A stretch of 64,000 bases of DNA from contig NZ_JAXOJT010000001.1 of NCBI RefSeq assembly GCF_036663835.1, forward strand, positions 248,001-312,000, in the 5' to 3' direction. The position numbers and the translations under genes are program-made. This DNA is from Sphingomonas sp. LT1P40 (GTDB taxonomy: Bacteria > Pseudomonadota > Alphaproteobacteria > Sphingomonadales > Sphingomonadaceae). Shown here one piece after another: positions 15,807-24,768 of the stretch (its first letter is position 1; every line of letters begins with the position of its first letter). The notes under the pieces are model-generated. The model did not search any database. It was not told the origin of the DNA and worked only from the letters and a program-made list of their open reading frames with translations.

Positions 15807-17065
15807 AGATGCTGGCAAGCCTGATCGCGCTGGCGATCGCAGCACCGGTTTCGGCACAGACGCTGGCGGTGACCAATGCCGAGGCGTGGACGATGGAGGG
15901 CGATGCGCCGGTGCGCGGCGCGACGATCGTCATCACGGACGGCAAGATCGTATCGGTGACAGCGGGCGGCGCGGTGCCGGAGGGTGCAACGGTGATCGAC
16001 GCGCGGGGCAAGCCGGTGACACCGGGCCTGATGAACGCGGCGACCCAGATCGGGCTGGTCGAGACCGCCTCCATCGACACGCGCGATCAGGGTTCCGCCG
16101 ACGAGCGCAATCCCGGTTTTGATCCGGCGCGCGCGCTCAACGGCAATTCGACCTTGGTCGATCTGGCGCGGGCGGACGGCTTGACCCGCGCGCTGATCTA
16201 TCCGGCACCGTCGCGCACGCCGGTGTTCGCTGGCGAGCCGGTGATCGCGCGCTTTCGTGACGGGGTCGACATATTGGGTGAGCGCGAAGTTGCGGTCTAT
16301 GCCGTGATTGGCGGCGGCGCGTGGGAACGGATCGGGTCGCGCGCGCAGCAATGGACCGTGCTGCGCAAGGCACTGAGCGATGCCAAACGGACAGCGGACG
16401 GGCGCGATGCCGGAGATGACAAGAAAATACGCCGCAAGGGACCGCCACCGGGCAAAGGTCGGCGTGCGGGCGAGGAGCTGATCCGCGGCGTCATCGCGGG
16501 CGAGACGCCGCTGGCGATCCAGACCAACCGCGAGTCCGATATTCGTGAGGCGATCAAGCTGGCCAGCGATTTCGGCATCCGCGTGGTGATCGTGGAGGGC
16601 GCACAGGCGTGGCGCGTCGCCGAGCGCCTCGCGGCGGCGAAGATTCCCGTTGTGCTCGACCCCTCGGTCAATCTGCCCGGCGGCTTCGACGAACTTGGGG
16701 CGCGGCAGGACAATGCCGCGATCCTGACGCGCGCCGGCGTGAAAATCGCCTTCGGTCTCGCCGGGGGCAAGATCCACAGCAATTACAATGCGGGGATGGC
16801 GCTGCGTGAAGGCGCGGGGATCGCGGTGGCCAACGGGCTACCCTATGCCGATGCGTTGCGGGCGGTGACGGTCAATCCGCATGCGATCTGGCGCAAGGAA
16901 GGCGGCGGCACGCTGACCGCCGGGGGCGAGGCCGATCTGGTGGTGTGGGACGGCGATCCGCTGGAGCCGTCGACCAACGCAACCGCAGTGATCGTCGAGG
17001 GGCGGCAAACGTCGATCCGCTCGCGGCAGGATATGCTGGCCGCGCGCTATAAGGATGCGCGCTGA
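15803..17065 (+). CDS. Amidohydrolase-like protein lacking metal ligands
   Basis: A 420-residue secreted protein (signal MKMLASLIALAIAAPVSAQ) with the amidohydrolase beta-sandwich (LAVTNAEAWTMEGDAPVRGA) and barrel, and the C-terminal EADLVVWDGDPLEPS. Where active members have PGxxDxHxH it reads PGLMNAATQIGLVE, and I find no replacement histidines in the later metal positions (PVVLDPSVNLPGG, VKIAFGLAGGK). It is therefore probably catalytically dead and may act as a partner of the intact amidohydrolase directly upstream, with which it shares a 4-nt ATGA overlap. Translation of proC is coupled to its stop (TGATG). Confidence 0.85.
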   Translation: MKMLASLIALAIAAPVSAQTLAVTNAEAWTMEGDAPVRGATIVITDGKIVSVTAGGAVPEGATVIDARGKPVTPGLMNAATQIGLVETASIDTRDQGSADERNPGFDPARALNGNSTLVDLARADGLTRALIYPAPSRTPVFAGEPVIARFRDGVDILGEREVAVYAVIGGGAWERIGSRAQQWTVLRKALSDAKRTADGRDAGDDKKIRRKGPPPGKGRRAGEELIRGVIAGETPLAIQTNRESDIREAIKLASDFGIRVVIVEGAQAWRVAERLAAAKIPVVLDPSVNLPGGFDELGARQDNAAILTRAGVKIAFGLAGGKIHSNYNAGMALREGAGIAVANGLPYADALRAVTVNPHAIWRKEGGGTLTAGGEADLVVWDGDPLEPSTNATAVIVEGRQTSIRSRQDMLAARYKDAR

Positions 17066-17841
17066 TGAACGTGCTGTTGGTCGGCTGCGGACGGATGGGC
17101 GGCGCGATGGCGCGCGGCTGGAACGGCGCGCACCGCGTGCTGGTGTTCGATCCAATGGCCGCAACGTTGCCGGATGGGGCGGAGCGGGTGCAGTCGCTGT
17201 ATGCGGTCGATGTGGACGGTGAACTGGCGGTCGTACTGGCGGTGAAACCGCAGGTGTTCCCCGGAATCGGAGAATCGCTGCGGCCCCTAGCGCGGGCAGA
17301 TGCGCTGTTCGTTTCGATCATGGCGGGGATCACACTGACCGGGCTGGGGGATGCGTTGGGCAGCGGGCGCGTCGTGCGGACGATGCCGAACACGCCCGCC
17401 GCAATTGGGCAGGGGATTACGGCGGCGGTTGCAGGACGCGATGTGCGCCTGAGCGATTTTGCGACGGTCAACGGATTGCTGGAGCCGACGGGCCAAGTCG
17501 TATGGCTGGACGATGAGCGTCAGATCGACGCGGTGACGGCGGTGTCCGGCAGCGGTCCGGCCTATTTCTTTCGTTTTACCGAGGCGCTGGCGAAGGCCGG
17601 GGCCGAAGAGGGGTTGCCGCCCCAACTGGCGATGCAGCTGGCGCGGGCGACCTTTACCGGCGCGGCGGCGCTGGCGGGGGCGGATGTCGCCGAGCTGGCG
17701 GAATTGCGGCGGCAGGTGACGAGTCCGGGCGGGACCACCGCCGCGGGTCTTGCGCAGATGGACGCGGACGATGCGATCGACCGGCTTGCCCGCGCGATCG
17801 TCGATGCGGCAGCGGCGCGGTCGCGTGAATTGGCCGGATAA
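17065..17841 (+). CDS. proC: Pyrroline-5-carboxylate reductase
   Basis: A 258-residue cytoplasmic enzyme reducing 1-pyrroline-5-carboxylate to proline with NAD(P)H. The Rossmann motif is LLVGCGRMGGAM; later landmarks are LAVKPQVFP, VVRTMPNTPAAIGQG, VSGSGPAYFF and the family signature QVTSPGGTTAAGL near residue 215. Slightly short but complete. It is embedded in a catabolic operon with two amidohydrolases upstream (one-base overlap) and a carrier downstream, so it may be a dedicated copy for handling proline-related products (possibly running on other cyclic imines) rather than the housekeeping enzyme. Confidence 0.92.
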   Translation: MNVLLVGCGRMGGAMARGWNGAHRVLVFDPMAATLPDGAERVQSLYAVDVDGELAVVLAVKPQVFPGIGESLRPLARADALFVSIMAGITLTGLGDALGSGRVVRTMPNTPAAIGQGITAAVAGRDVRLSDFATVNGLLEPTGQVVWLDDERQIDAVTAVSGSGPAYFFRFTEALAKAGAEEGLPPQLAMQLARATFTGAAALAGADVAELAELRRQVTSPGGTTAAGLAQMDADDAIDRLARAIVDAAAARSRELAG

Positions 17842-17886
17842 TCAGATGACGCCGGGACAACAGATTCCGGCGCACGGGAGAGAGCA

Positions 17887-19224
17887 ATGACCGGGATTCC
17901 TGGAATGATCGGCGTGCCCGCCGATGGTGATGCGCCGCTGGATACGCGGCCGATGACGCCGGTGCCGCTGAACCGCAAGACGCGGGCGAAGGCGGCGATT
18001 GCCGGGTCGGCCGGCAATTTGATCGAATGGTATGATTTCTACGCCTATGCCTACACCGCGCTGTATTTCGCGTCGGCCTTCTTTCCGGCGGGCGATCGCA
18101 CGGCGCAGCTGCTGAACGTCGCCGCGATCTATGCCGCCGGGTTCCTGATCCGGCCGCTGGGAGGCTGGTTTTTCGGGCGCTATGCCGACCGCAAGGGGCG
18201 GCGCGCGGCGATGATCGCGTCGGTGTTGCTGATGGGTGCGGGGTCGCTGCTGGTGGGCGTGTTGCCGACCTATGCGACGATCGGGGCATGGGCACCCGCG
18301 TTGCTGTTGATCGCACGATTGATGCAGGGATTTTCGACCGGCGGCCAATATGGCGCGGCGGCGACGTATCTGAGCGAGATTGCCGAGCCGGGGAAGCGCG
18401 GCTTCTATGCCTCGTTTCAGTTCGTCACGCTGATCGGCGGACAGCTGTTCGCACTGCTGACGATATTCCTGTTGCAACAGGCGATGAGCGACGGCGAAAT
18501 CCGTGAGTGGGGCTGGCGCATCCCGTTCATTCTGGGCGCGGTGCTGGCGGGCGTGTTCCTGCTGTTCCGCGATGCGATGCACGAGACGGCGGAACCGGCG
18601 GGCAAGAGCGAGGATGCCGGGTCGCTGAAGGCGCTGTTCAGGCATCCGCGCGCGATGTTCGTGGTGATGGCACTGAGCGCGGCGGGCGCGGTGTCGCTCT
18701 ATACCTTCACCACCTACATGCAGAAATATCTGGTCAACACGGCACAGATGGACCCGGGCGCGGCGACGCGGACGATGCTGGTCGTCACGCTGGGCTTTCT
18801 GCTGCTCCAGCCGATATTGGGGCGGCTGTCCGACAAGATCGGGCGGCGGACGAACCTGATGATCTTCAGCGGGGGCATGACGCTGTTCGCGGTGCCGCTG
18901 TTCGGGGCGATCGGACAGGCGCAAACGATGTGGAGCGCGGGCGTCCTGGTGTTCGCGGCGCTGGCGATCATGAGTTTCTACACATCGGTTTCCGGGCTGT
19001 TCAAAGCGGAACTGTTTCCGGCGAGCGTGCGCGCGCTGGGCGTGGGACTGGGCCATGCGATCGCGTCGGCGATCTTTGGCGGGACGGCGGAATATATCGC
19101 GCTGCTGCTCAAGCAGATGGGCCATGAAGGGGCGTTCGCCTGGTATGTTTCGGCCATCTGTGCGGTGGCGTTCGTCGTTGCATGGCGCATGCGCGAGCCG
19201 CGTGCGCATGGGCATTTGCATTGA
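17887..19224 (+). CDS. MHS-family MFS transporter
   Basis: A 445-residue inner-membrane carrier with 12 predicted helices. The N-terminal GSAGNLIEWYDFYAYAY is the hallmark of the metabolite:H+ symporter (MHS) branch, which includes carriers for alpha-ketoglutarate, proline/betaine and citrate. The GRYADRKGRR loop between helices 2 and 3 and GRLSDKIGRR between helices 8 and 9 are the MFS signature loops. It has a good ribosome site (GGGAGAGAGCA). In this operon it most likely imports the peptide or acid derived from the exported hydrolases. The substrate cannot be named. Confidence 0.88.
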   Translation: MTGIPGMIGVPADGDAPLDTRPMTPVPLNRKTRAKAAIAGSAGNLIEWYDFYAYAYTALYFASAFFPAGDRTAQLLNVAAIYAAGFLIRPLGGWFFGRYADRKGRRAAMIASVLLMGAGSLLVGVLPTYATIGAWAPALLLIARLMQGFSTGGQYGAAATYLSEIAEPGKRGFYASFQFVTLIGGQLFALLTIFLLQQAMSDGEIREWGWRIPFILGAVLAGVFLLFRDAMHETAEPAGKSEDAGSLKALFRHPRAMFVVMALSAAGAVSLYTFTTYMQKYLVNTAQMDPGAATRTMLVVTLGFLLLQPILGRLSDKIGRRTNLMIFSGGMTLFAVPLFGAIGQAQTMWSAGVLVFAALAIMSFYTSVSGLFKAELFPASVRALGVGLGHAIASAIFGGTAEYIALLLKQMGHEGAFAWYVSAICAVAFVVAWRMREPRAHGHLH

Positions 19225-19238
19225 GTGGAGTGGGTTGC

Positions 19239-22200
19239 ATGAAGCGTGGTGTGGGAGTCGCTCTGGGTCTTGTTTCGACGCTGGCGCTAGCCGTGCCCGC
19301 GCTGGCGAAGGACGATCTGCCGCTGAAGGAGCGGCGCACGCTGAGCTATGAGGTGTCGAGCGGCAGCTTCATGTCGCTGGCGGTGTCGCCGGACGGCAAG
19401 ACGATCCTGTTCGACATGCTGGGCGAGCTCTACGCGATGCCGGCGAAGGGTGGCCGCGCCAAGCCGATCGCACAGGGCATCGCGTTCGAGGTGCAGCCGA
19501 CCTTCTCCCCCGATGGCAAATGGATTGCCTATGTCAGCGACCGGTCGGGCGGCGACAATGTATGGATTGCGCGCGCGGACGGTAGCGAAGCGCGGCGGAT
19601 CACGTCCGAGGACGAAGGCGCGGTGCGCACCTCGCCCGAATGGAGCGCGGACGGAAAACATATCTATGTCAGCCGGGTGCGCATCCGGCTGGACCGGTAT
19701 GAATTGTGGAAGCATCCGGTGGATGGCGGGCCGGGCGAGCTGGTCGTGCCGATACGGAAGGATGCGAAAGTGCCGCGCGGAAGCTGGGAGAGCACGCTCG
19801 GCGTCTCACCCTCACGCGATGGCAAATATCTCTATTACGCGCGCCGCGTGGGCGACCTGTCATTCGACGAGCCGGTGGCGTGGACGATCCTGCGGCGCGA
19901 TCTGACGACGGGCGAGGAACAGCCGGTCATCACCAGTTCCGGTTCACGCGAGGCGGTAAACGAGACGTTCTTCCGCCCGGCGATCTCGCCCGACGGCAGG
20001 CTGCTGGCCTATGCCACCCGGCGGCTGGCAGAGACGCGGTTGCGGGTGCGCGACCTGACCACCGGGGTCGACCGCGATCTGGGTGCGGCACCGCTCGACC
20101 TGATGAACGGGGCCGCTTGGATGGACCTGATCCCGCGTTACACCTTTACGCCCGATGGAAACGCGATCCTGATCGCGCTGAATGGCAAGATCGAGCGACG
20201 TCCGCTGGACGGGTCGGCGACGACGCGCATTCCATTCACCGCAAAGCTGGATCTGGAGGTCGGCGCATCGAACCGCATCGCAGTGCGCGAGCCGACCGGA
20301 CCGGTGCGCGCGAAACTGCCGATGGGGATCAGCGCGTCGCCGGACGGGACGCGGGTGGCCTATGCCGCGCTGGGCAGCATTTATGTGCAGCCGGTGGCGG
20401 GCGGGGCGTCGTTGCGACTGCCGGTCAGTGGCGATCCCGCGTCGCAGCCGAGCTGGAGCCCCGACGGCACGCGCATCGCCTATGTCAGCTGGAGCGAGCG
20501 AGAGGGTGGGGCGCTGTGGAGCGTTGCGGCGGACGGCCAGAGCGCGCCGGTCAAGCTGAGCACGATGTCGGCCTTTTATACCTGGCCGGTGTTCACGCCC
20601 GACGGGCGGACGGTATTGACGGTGCGCTCGGCAGCGGCAGCGCGGCAGTTGAGCGGCTATATCGTCTCACCGCTCCGCCCGGCTGAACTGATGGCGATGC
20701 CGGTGGTGGGCGGGTCCGCACGCGTGGTGGCGAAGGGCAACCTGGGGCGGCGTCCGCATTTCACCACCGCATCACCGGGCGAAGTCCATCTGCTGAGTGA
20801 CGAGGGGCTGGTCGCAATCAACCTCACCACCGGCGCTAGCCGCCCGGTGGCGAAGGTCCAGACGCAGAATTACTATTTCACCGAAGCGCCCGCCGTGATG
20901 GACGACATCCGCATCAGCCCCGACGGCAAATGGCTGGCGGCGCAGGCACGCGAACAGCTGTATCTGTTGCCGGTACCGGCCGATCCGAAGGTGTCGGTCG
21001 ATCTGGCGGCGGCGGACAATCCGGGACGGCAGGTCACCGATATCGGCGCGAATTACTATGACTGGCGTGCCGATGGCAGCCTGATCTGGTCGGTCGGAAA
21101 TTTCCTGCAAGTCCTGCCCGATGCCGCTGCACCCGTACCGACAACGCATGTCGAACTGATCGCCGAACTGCCGCGAGCGCGGCCGACGGGCAGTATCCTG
21201 CTGCGCGGCGCGCGGGCGCTGACGATGACGCGCGGTGACAAGGTCATCGCCGACGCCGACATCCTGGTGACCGAGGACCGCATTGCCGCGATCGGGCCGC
21301 GTGGCAGCTTTGCGGTTCCAGCGGGAACGCCGGAGCGCGAGCTGGGCGGCAAGACCGTCGCGCCCGGCTTCATCGACGACCACGATCATATCGGTTCGAT
21401 CCGGCGTTATGTCGTGGGCTATGAGGATACCAGCATGCGCGCGCGGCTGGCCTATGGCGTAACCACGTCATTCGACCCCTCGACGCTGACGATCGACCAG
21501 ATCGCCTATCAGGACATGATCGACGCCGGGCTGATGATCGCGCCGCGATTGCGATCGACCGGGCCGGGCATTTTTGCGCGCGAACGCTTTACCTCGCGCG
21601 AACAGGTCCGCGCTGTACTGCGCCGTTACCGCGAGGCGTGGGAGCTGACCAACATCAAGCAGTATCGCGCGGAAAGTCGCACCGTGCGGCAATGGATTGC
21701 GATGGAGGCGCGCGAGCAGGGGCTGATTGCGACCACCGAAGGCAGCCACAACCCGAAACTGATCCTGACGCAGTTGCTGGACGGCTATGCGGGCAATGAG
21801 CACGCGCTGCCGATCGCGCCGTTGCAGGAAGACGTCATCAAGCTGTTCGCGCTGACCCGCACCAGCTATGTCGCAACGCTGTTGGTCAACACCAGCAGTC
21901 CGGCGGCGAAGCATTATTTCGTCGGTAAATATGATCCGGCGCTTGATCCCAAGGTGCGCCGCTTCTGGCCGCCCGCAACGATCGCGGCAAAGCTGGGCCA
22001 GCGTGAATGGTCTTCGCTCACGGCCTCACGCGCACCTGCACTGGCAAAGGACACCGCGCGGCTGGCCGAGGCTGGCGCACTGGTCGGCATGGGCGCGCAT
22101 GGCGACGATCCCGGCATCGGCTATCATTACGAGATGGAGGCGCATGTGCTGGGGGGCATGACCCCGGCGGCGGTGCTGCATGCCGCGACGGCGGGTGCGG

Positions 22201-22454
22201 CGGAAGTCATCGGGCGGCTGGGCGACATGGGCACGCTGGAGGTTGGCAAATATGCCGATCTGGTGGTGTTCGACGCCGATCCGCTGGTCGATATCCGCAA
22301 CACGTTGTCGGTCAAGCTGGTGATGCGCGGGGGGCAATTGTTCGACGCAGATACGCTGGATGAACTGTGGCCGACGCAGCGCAAGTTGCCCGCGCCGTGG
22401 TTCGCCCGGGGCGAGAAGGAAACGCAGTGGTTGCCGGTGGAGCCAAGCAAGTGA
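19239..22454 (+). CDS. Secreted TolB-like propeller/amidohydrolase fusion
   Basis: A 1071-residue exported protein (signal MKRGVGVALGLVSTLALAVPALA). The N-terminal two thirds (to about residue 640) is a WD40/TolB-like beta-propeller with repeated 'SPDGK' strand pairs (SPDGKTILFDMLG, SPDGKWIAYVSDRSG, SPDGTRIAYVSWS). The C-terminal third is an amidohydrolase with HxH in PGFIDDHDHIGS, a further histidine in EGSHNPKLI and the aspartate in GAHGDDPGIGYH, so the metal site looks active. The propeller may gate access for peptides, as in tricorn-like or prolyl oligopeptidases. It sits 14 nt after the carrier, and its stop overlaps the next gene. Confidence 0.88.
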   Translation: MKRGVGVALGLVSTLALAVPALAKDDLPLKERRTLSYEVSSGSFMSLAVSPDGKTILFDMLGELYAMPAKGGRAKPIAQGIAFEVQPTFSPDGKWIAYVSDRSGGDNVWIARADGSEARRITSEDEGAVRTSPEWSADGKHIYVSRVRIRLDRYELWKHPVDGGPGELVVPIRKDAKVPRGSWESTLGVSPSRDGKYLYYARRVGDLSFDEPVAWTILRRDLTTGEEQPVITSSGSREAVNETFFRPAISPDGRLLAYATRRLAETRLRVRDLTTGVDRDLGAAPLDLMNGAAWMDLIPRYTFTPDGNAILIALNGKIERRPLDGSATTRIPFTAKLDLEVGASNRIAVREPTGPVRAKLPMGISASPDGTRVAYAALGSIYVQPVAGGASLRLPVSGDPASQPSWSPDGTRIAYVSWSEREGGALWSVAADGQSAPVKLSTMSAFYTWPVFTPDGRTVLTVRSAAAARQLSGYIVSPLRPAELMAMPVVGGSARVVAKGNLGRRPHFTTASPGEVHLLSDEGLVAINLTTGASRPVAKVQTQNYYFTEAPAVMDDIRISPDGKWLAAQAREQLYLLPVPADPKVSVDLAAADNPGRQVTDIGANYYDWRADGSLIWSVGNFLQVLPDAAAPVPTTHVELIAELPRARPTGSILLRGARALTMTRGDKVIADADILVTEDRIAAIGPRGSFAVPAGTPERELGGKTVAPGFIDDHDHIGSIRRYVVGYEDTSMRARLAYGVTTSFDPSTLTIDQIAYQDMIDAGLMIAPRLRSTGPGIFARERFTSREQVRAVLRRYREAWELTNIKQYRAESRTVRQWIAMEAREQGLIATTEGSHNPKLILTQLLDGYAGNEHALPIAPLQEDVIKLFALTRTSYVATLLVNTSSPAAKHYFVGKYDPALDPKVRRFWPPATIAAKLGQREWSSLTASRAPALAKDTARLAEAGALVGMGAHGDDPGIGYHYEMEAHVLGGMTPAAVLHAATAGAAEVIGRLGDMGTLEVGKYADLVVFDADPLVDIRNTLSVKLVMRGGQLFDADTLDELWPTQRKLPAPWFARGEKETQWLPVEPSK

Positions 22455-23395
22455 TCGATCCCGAGATCCGGTATTTTCTGGACGAGATGAGCAAGCGCTG
22501 GGCGGTGCATCCACCATTGGGGTCACTGGATATTCCCGGCCAGCGCGCGGTGTGCGAGGCGGTGCGGTCGCGCTGGACCGAGGGTGGGCCGGAAATGGCG
22601 CGCACGCTGGAACGGGTGTTCGATCCGGGGGCGGGGCAATTGCGCGTGCGCGTCTATTTGCCGGAGGGGGTGAGCGAACCGGCGCCCGCTCTGGTCTATC
22701 TGCATGGCGGCGGGTTCACGCTGTTTTCGATCGACACGCATGACCGGCTGATGCGCGAATATGCGGCGGCGGGCGGGTTTGCGGTGGTCGGCGTCGATTA
22801 TCCGCTGTCGCCCGAGCATAAATATCCGGTCGCGCTCGACCGGATCGAGGCGTTGATGCTGTGGTTGCGCGATTCCGGCGGCGAGCTGGGCGTCGACGGG
22901 TCACGGCTGGCGATGGGCGGGGATTCGGCCGGGGCCAATTTGTCGTTTGCGACGGCGCTGAAGTTGCGTGATCGGGGCGAGGATGGCCTGGTTCGCGCGA
23001 TCCTGTCCAATTATGGCTATTTCTCGACCGAGAGCTCGGACGAAGCGGAGGCGACATATGGCGGGCCGACCTCAAACCTCGATCGGGCGGAGGCGCTGAC
23101 TTATTTCGACAATTATCTGAGCGATGTGGCGCGTGAGTCCAGCGATCCGCTCGCGTGCCCGTTGCTGGCGGAGATGGCAGGAATGCCGCCGGTGATGCTG
23201 GTAATTCCCGAATGCGACCTGTTGACCGAACAGTCGCACGCAATGGCAGCGCGGTTGCGGGCGGCCGGGGTGGAGACCGAGGCGAAGGTCTACGCCGGGG
23301 CGACGCACAGCTTTCTGGAGGCAATGTCGGTGGCGGCGGTGGCGCGGGCGGCGATTGCCGACGGGGCGGGGTTTTTGCGCGAAAATTTATCCTGA
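22451..23395 (+). CDS. Alpha/beta hydrolase (HSL/Aes-type esterase)
   Basis: A 314-residue hydrolase of the hormone-sensitive-lipase branch. It has the oxyanion-hole motif YLHGGGFTLFS, the nucleophile elbow GGDSAGANLS, a VIPECDLLTEQS segment with the acid, and histidine in AGATHSFLEA. These enzymes cleave short esters, sometimes amides. I start at GTG 22451, which overlaps the preceding stop as GTGA, a common coupling; the in-frame ATG further in would remove conserved N-terminal residues. It is the last gene of the seven-gene operon and is followed by a hairpin repeat. Confidence 0.88.
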   Translation: MIDPEIRYFLDEMSKRWAVHPPLGSLDIPGQRAVCEAVRSRWTEGGPEMARTLERVFDPGAGQLRVRVYLPEGVSEPAPALVYLHGGGFTLFSIDTHDRLMREYAAAGGFAVVGVDYPLSPEHKYPVALDRIEALMLWLRDSGGELGVDGSRLAMGGDSAGANLSFATALKLRDRGEDGLVRAILSNYGYFSTESSDEAEATYGGPTSNLDRAEALTYFDNYLSDVARESSDPLACPLLAEMAGMPPVMLVIPECDLLTEQSHAMAARLRAAGVETEAKVYAGATHSFLEAMSVAAVARAAIADGAGFLRENLS

Positions 23396-23399
23396 CTGT

Positions 23400-23485
23400 A
23401 CCCCGTCGCCCCGGCCTTGAGCCGGGGTCCCGCTACCTCAAGCGGTTGAAGAAGCGGGACCCCGGCCCAAGGCTGGGGTAACGGC
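23400..23485. repeat. Two-hairpin dispersed repeat (copy 1)
   Basis: CCCCGGC-CTTGA-GCCGGGG (23409-23427) and a near-identical hairpin (23460-23478, one G-T pair) stand in inverted orientation about 32 bp apart, with GTCCCGCT/AGCGGGAC as extra pairing. A diverged copy lies at 59723-59804. It fills the gap between two convergent genes and may also end transcription from both sides. Confidence 0.75.
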
Positions 23486-23489
23486 GGGA

Positions 23490-24680
23490 TCAGACCTGTT
23501 TGACCACTCCCGCCTCAATGAGCTTTTCGATCTGCTCCTCGCTGAGGCCGCAATCACGCAACACCGCACGGCTGTCCGCGCCGAGCGAACGCGGCGCAGT
23601 GTCGGGCGACGCCGCGATCCCCTCGAACAGTACCGGTTGCGGCAATGTTCGCGCGACCCCCGCGGGATACCCCTCCGGCACGTCGAAGAAGCCGATCTCC
23701 GCCAGATGCGGGTCGGTGAGCAAATCCTCCAGCCCGCTGACCTTCGAGCACGGCACGTCGCGTGCCTCCAGCGCTGCAATCCACGCGGCGGTCGTGCGGG
23801 CGGGGAGAGATTCCGCCACCAGCGCGTAAAGCTCGTCGATATGCGTCGCGCGCTCGCGCGGATCGGCGAACCAGCCCTGCGCGATGACATCCTCGCGCCC
23901 GACCTCGGTCAGAAACGCGCGCCATTGGCGGTCGGTATAGGGCAGCACCGCGATCCAGCCGTCCGCCGTCTGGAATGGGCGGCGGTTGGGCGAGAGTAGG
24001 CGTGGGTAACCGAGTGCGCCGCCCGTATCGAAGCTGGCGGCAGCGAGATGTTCGTTGAGCAGGAACGCGGTCATCGCCTCGAACATCGGTACCTCGACCT
24101 TGATCGCGCCCTCCCGGCCGTTGGCGCGGGCGACGAGTGCAGCAAGGATGCCATAGACCGCGTGCAGGGCGGCGACCTTGTCGGCAACGATGGTGGGGAC
24201 GAAGCGCGGATCGCCGCCGCTGGCGGTGGCGAGGCCCGCGATGCCGCTGGCGGCCTGAATGATATCGTCGAACGCCGGACGGTCGCGATATTGCCCACGC
24301 TGGCCGAAGCCAATCGCGGCGCAATGGACGATGCCCGGGTTGATCGCGGCGACGGCGTCGAAGCCGAGGCCGAGGCGGTCGGCGGCGTCGATGCGCATGT
24401 TGTGGAAGAGGACATCGGCAGTCCCGATCAGCGATGCCAGCGCGGCGCGGCCATCAGGGGATTTCAGGTTGAGCGCGAGCATGCGCTTGTTCCGGTTGTT
24501 GTTCACGAACAGCGCGCCGCCGCCTTCACCGCGCGGGTGCGCGTCGCGGGCGATGTCGCCTTCCAGCGGTTCGACCTTGATGACCTCGGCACCCAGGTCA
24601 GCGAGGATTTGTCCGGCATAGGGACCGAGCACCACCGCGCCGACCTCGATCACGCGAATGCCCTTGAGCAACGGCAGCAT
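23490..24680 (-). CDS. CaiB/BaiF-type CoA transferase (family III)
   Basis: A 396-residue cytoplasmic enzyme moving CoA between carboxylic acids. Family III landmarks: LKGIRVIEVGAVVLGPYAGQ, DLGAEVIKVEPLEGD, FVNNNRNKRMLALNLKSPDG, ADVLFHNMR, HCAAIGFGQRG (usual 'Y/F-G-G' position) and a C-terminal domain with WIAALEARDVPCSKV. The aspartate nucleophile expected near residue 165 lies in the PAFDDIIQAASG region. ATG 24680 has a GGAGAGGATGGG ribosome site. It is divergent from aldehyde dehydrogenase across an 88-bp region that holds a strong palindrome, so it likely belongs to the same pathway, activating a carboxylic acid. Confidence 0.9.
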   Translation of the reverse strand: MLPLLKGIRVIEVGAVVLGPYAGQILADLGAEVIKVEPLEGDIARDAHPRGEGGGALFVNNNRNKRMLALNLKSPDGRAALASLIGTADVLFHNMRIDAADRLGLGFDAVAAINPGIVHCAAIGFGQRGQYRDRPAFDDIIQAASGIAGLATASGGDPRFVPTIVADKVAALHAVYGILAALVARANGREGAIKVEVPMFEAMTAFLLNEHLAAASFDTGGALGYPRLLSPNRRPFQTADGWIAVLPYTDRQWRAFLTEVGREDVIAQGWFADPRERATHIDELYALVAESLPARTTAAWIAALEARDVPCSKVSGLEDLLTDPHLAEIGFFDVPEGYPAGVARTLPQPVLFEGIAASPDTAPRSLGADSRAVLRDCGLSEEQIEKLIEAGVVKQV

Positions 24681-24711
24681 TACCCATCCTCTCCCCAACA
24701 CGCTTCTTGAC

Positions 24712-24753
24712 TTTCTATTTCCATACAGAGACAAATATGTCCAGAAATAGAAA
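24712..24753. promoter_or_regulatory. Palindromic operator between CoA transferase and aldehyde dehydrogenase
   Basis: TTTCTATTTC (24712-24721) and GAAATAGAAA (24744-24753) are perfect 10-bp arms around a 22-bp spacer, in the shared promoter region of two divergent genes. A TTGACT hexamer overlaps the left arm (24707-24712). The IclR-type regulator at 27091-27822 in the same cluster is the natural candidate to bind it. Confidence 0.65.
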
Positions 24754-24768
24754 TCAATTGGAGTCGGG

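Noticed and set aside
14250..16777. Minus-strand frames of 535 and 361 residues opposite the amidohydrolases
   Set aside because: They are arginine- and histidine-rich shadow translations with no domain pattern; the plus-strand genes overlap each other in normal operon fashion.
23400..23485. The hairpins here as a CRISPR or attachment site
   Set aside because: There are only two inverted hairpins with no regular repeat-spacer units and no nearby integrase or cas gene.
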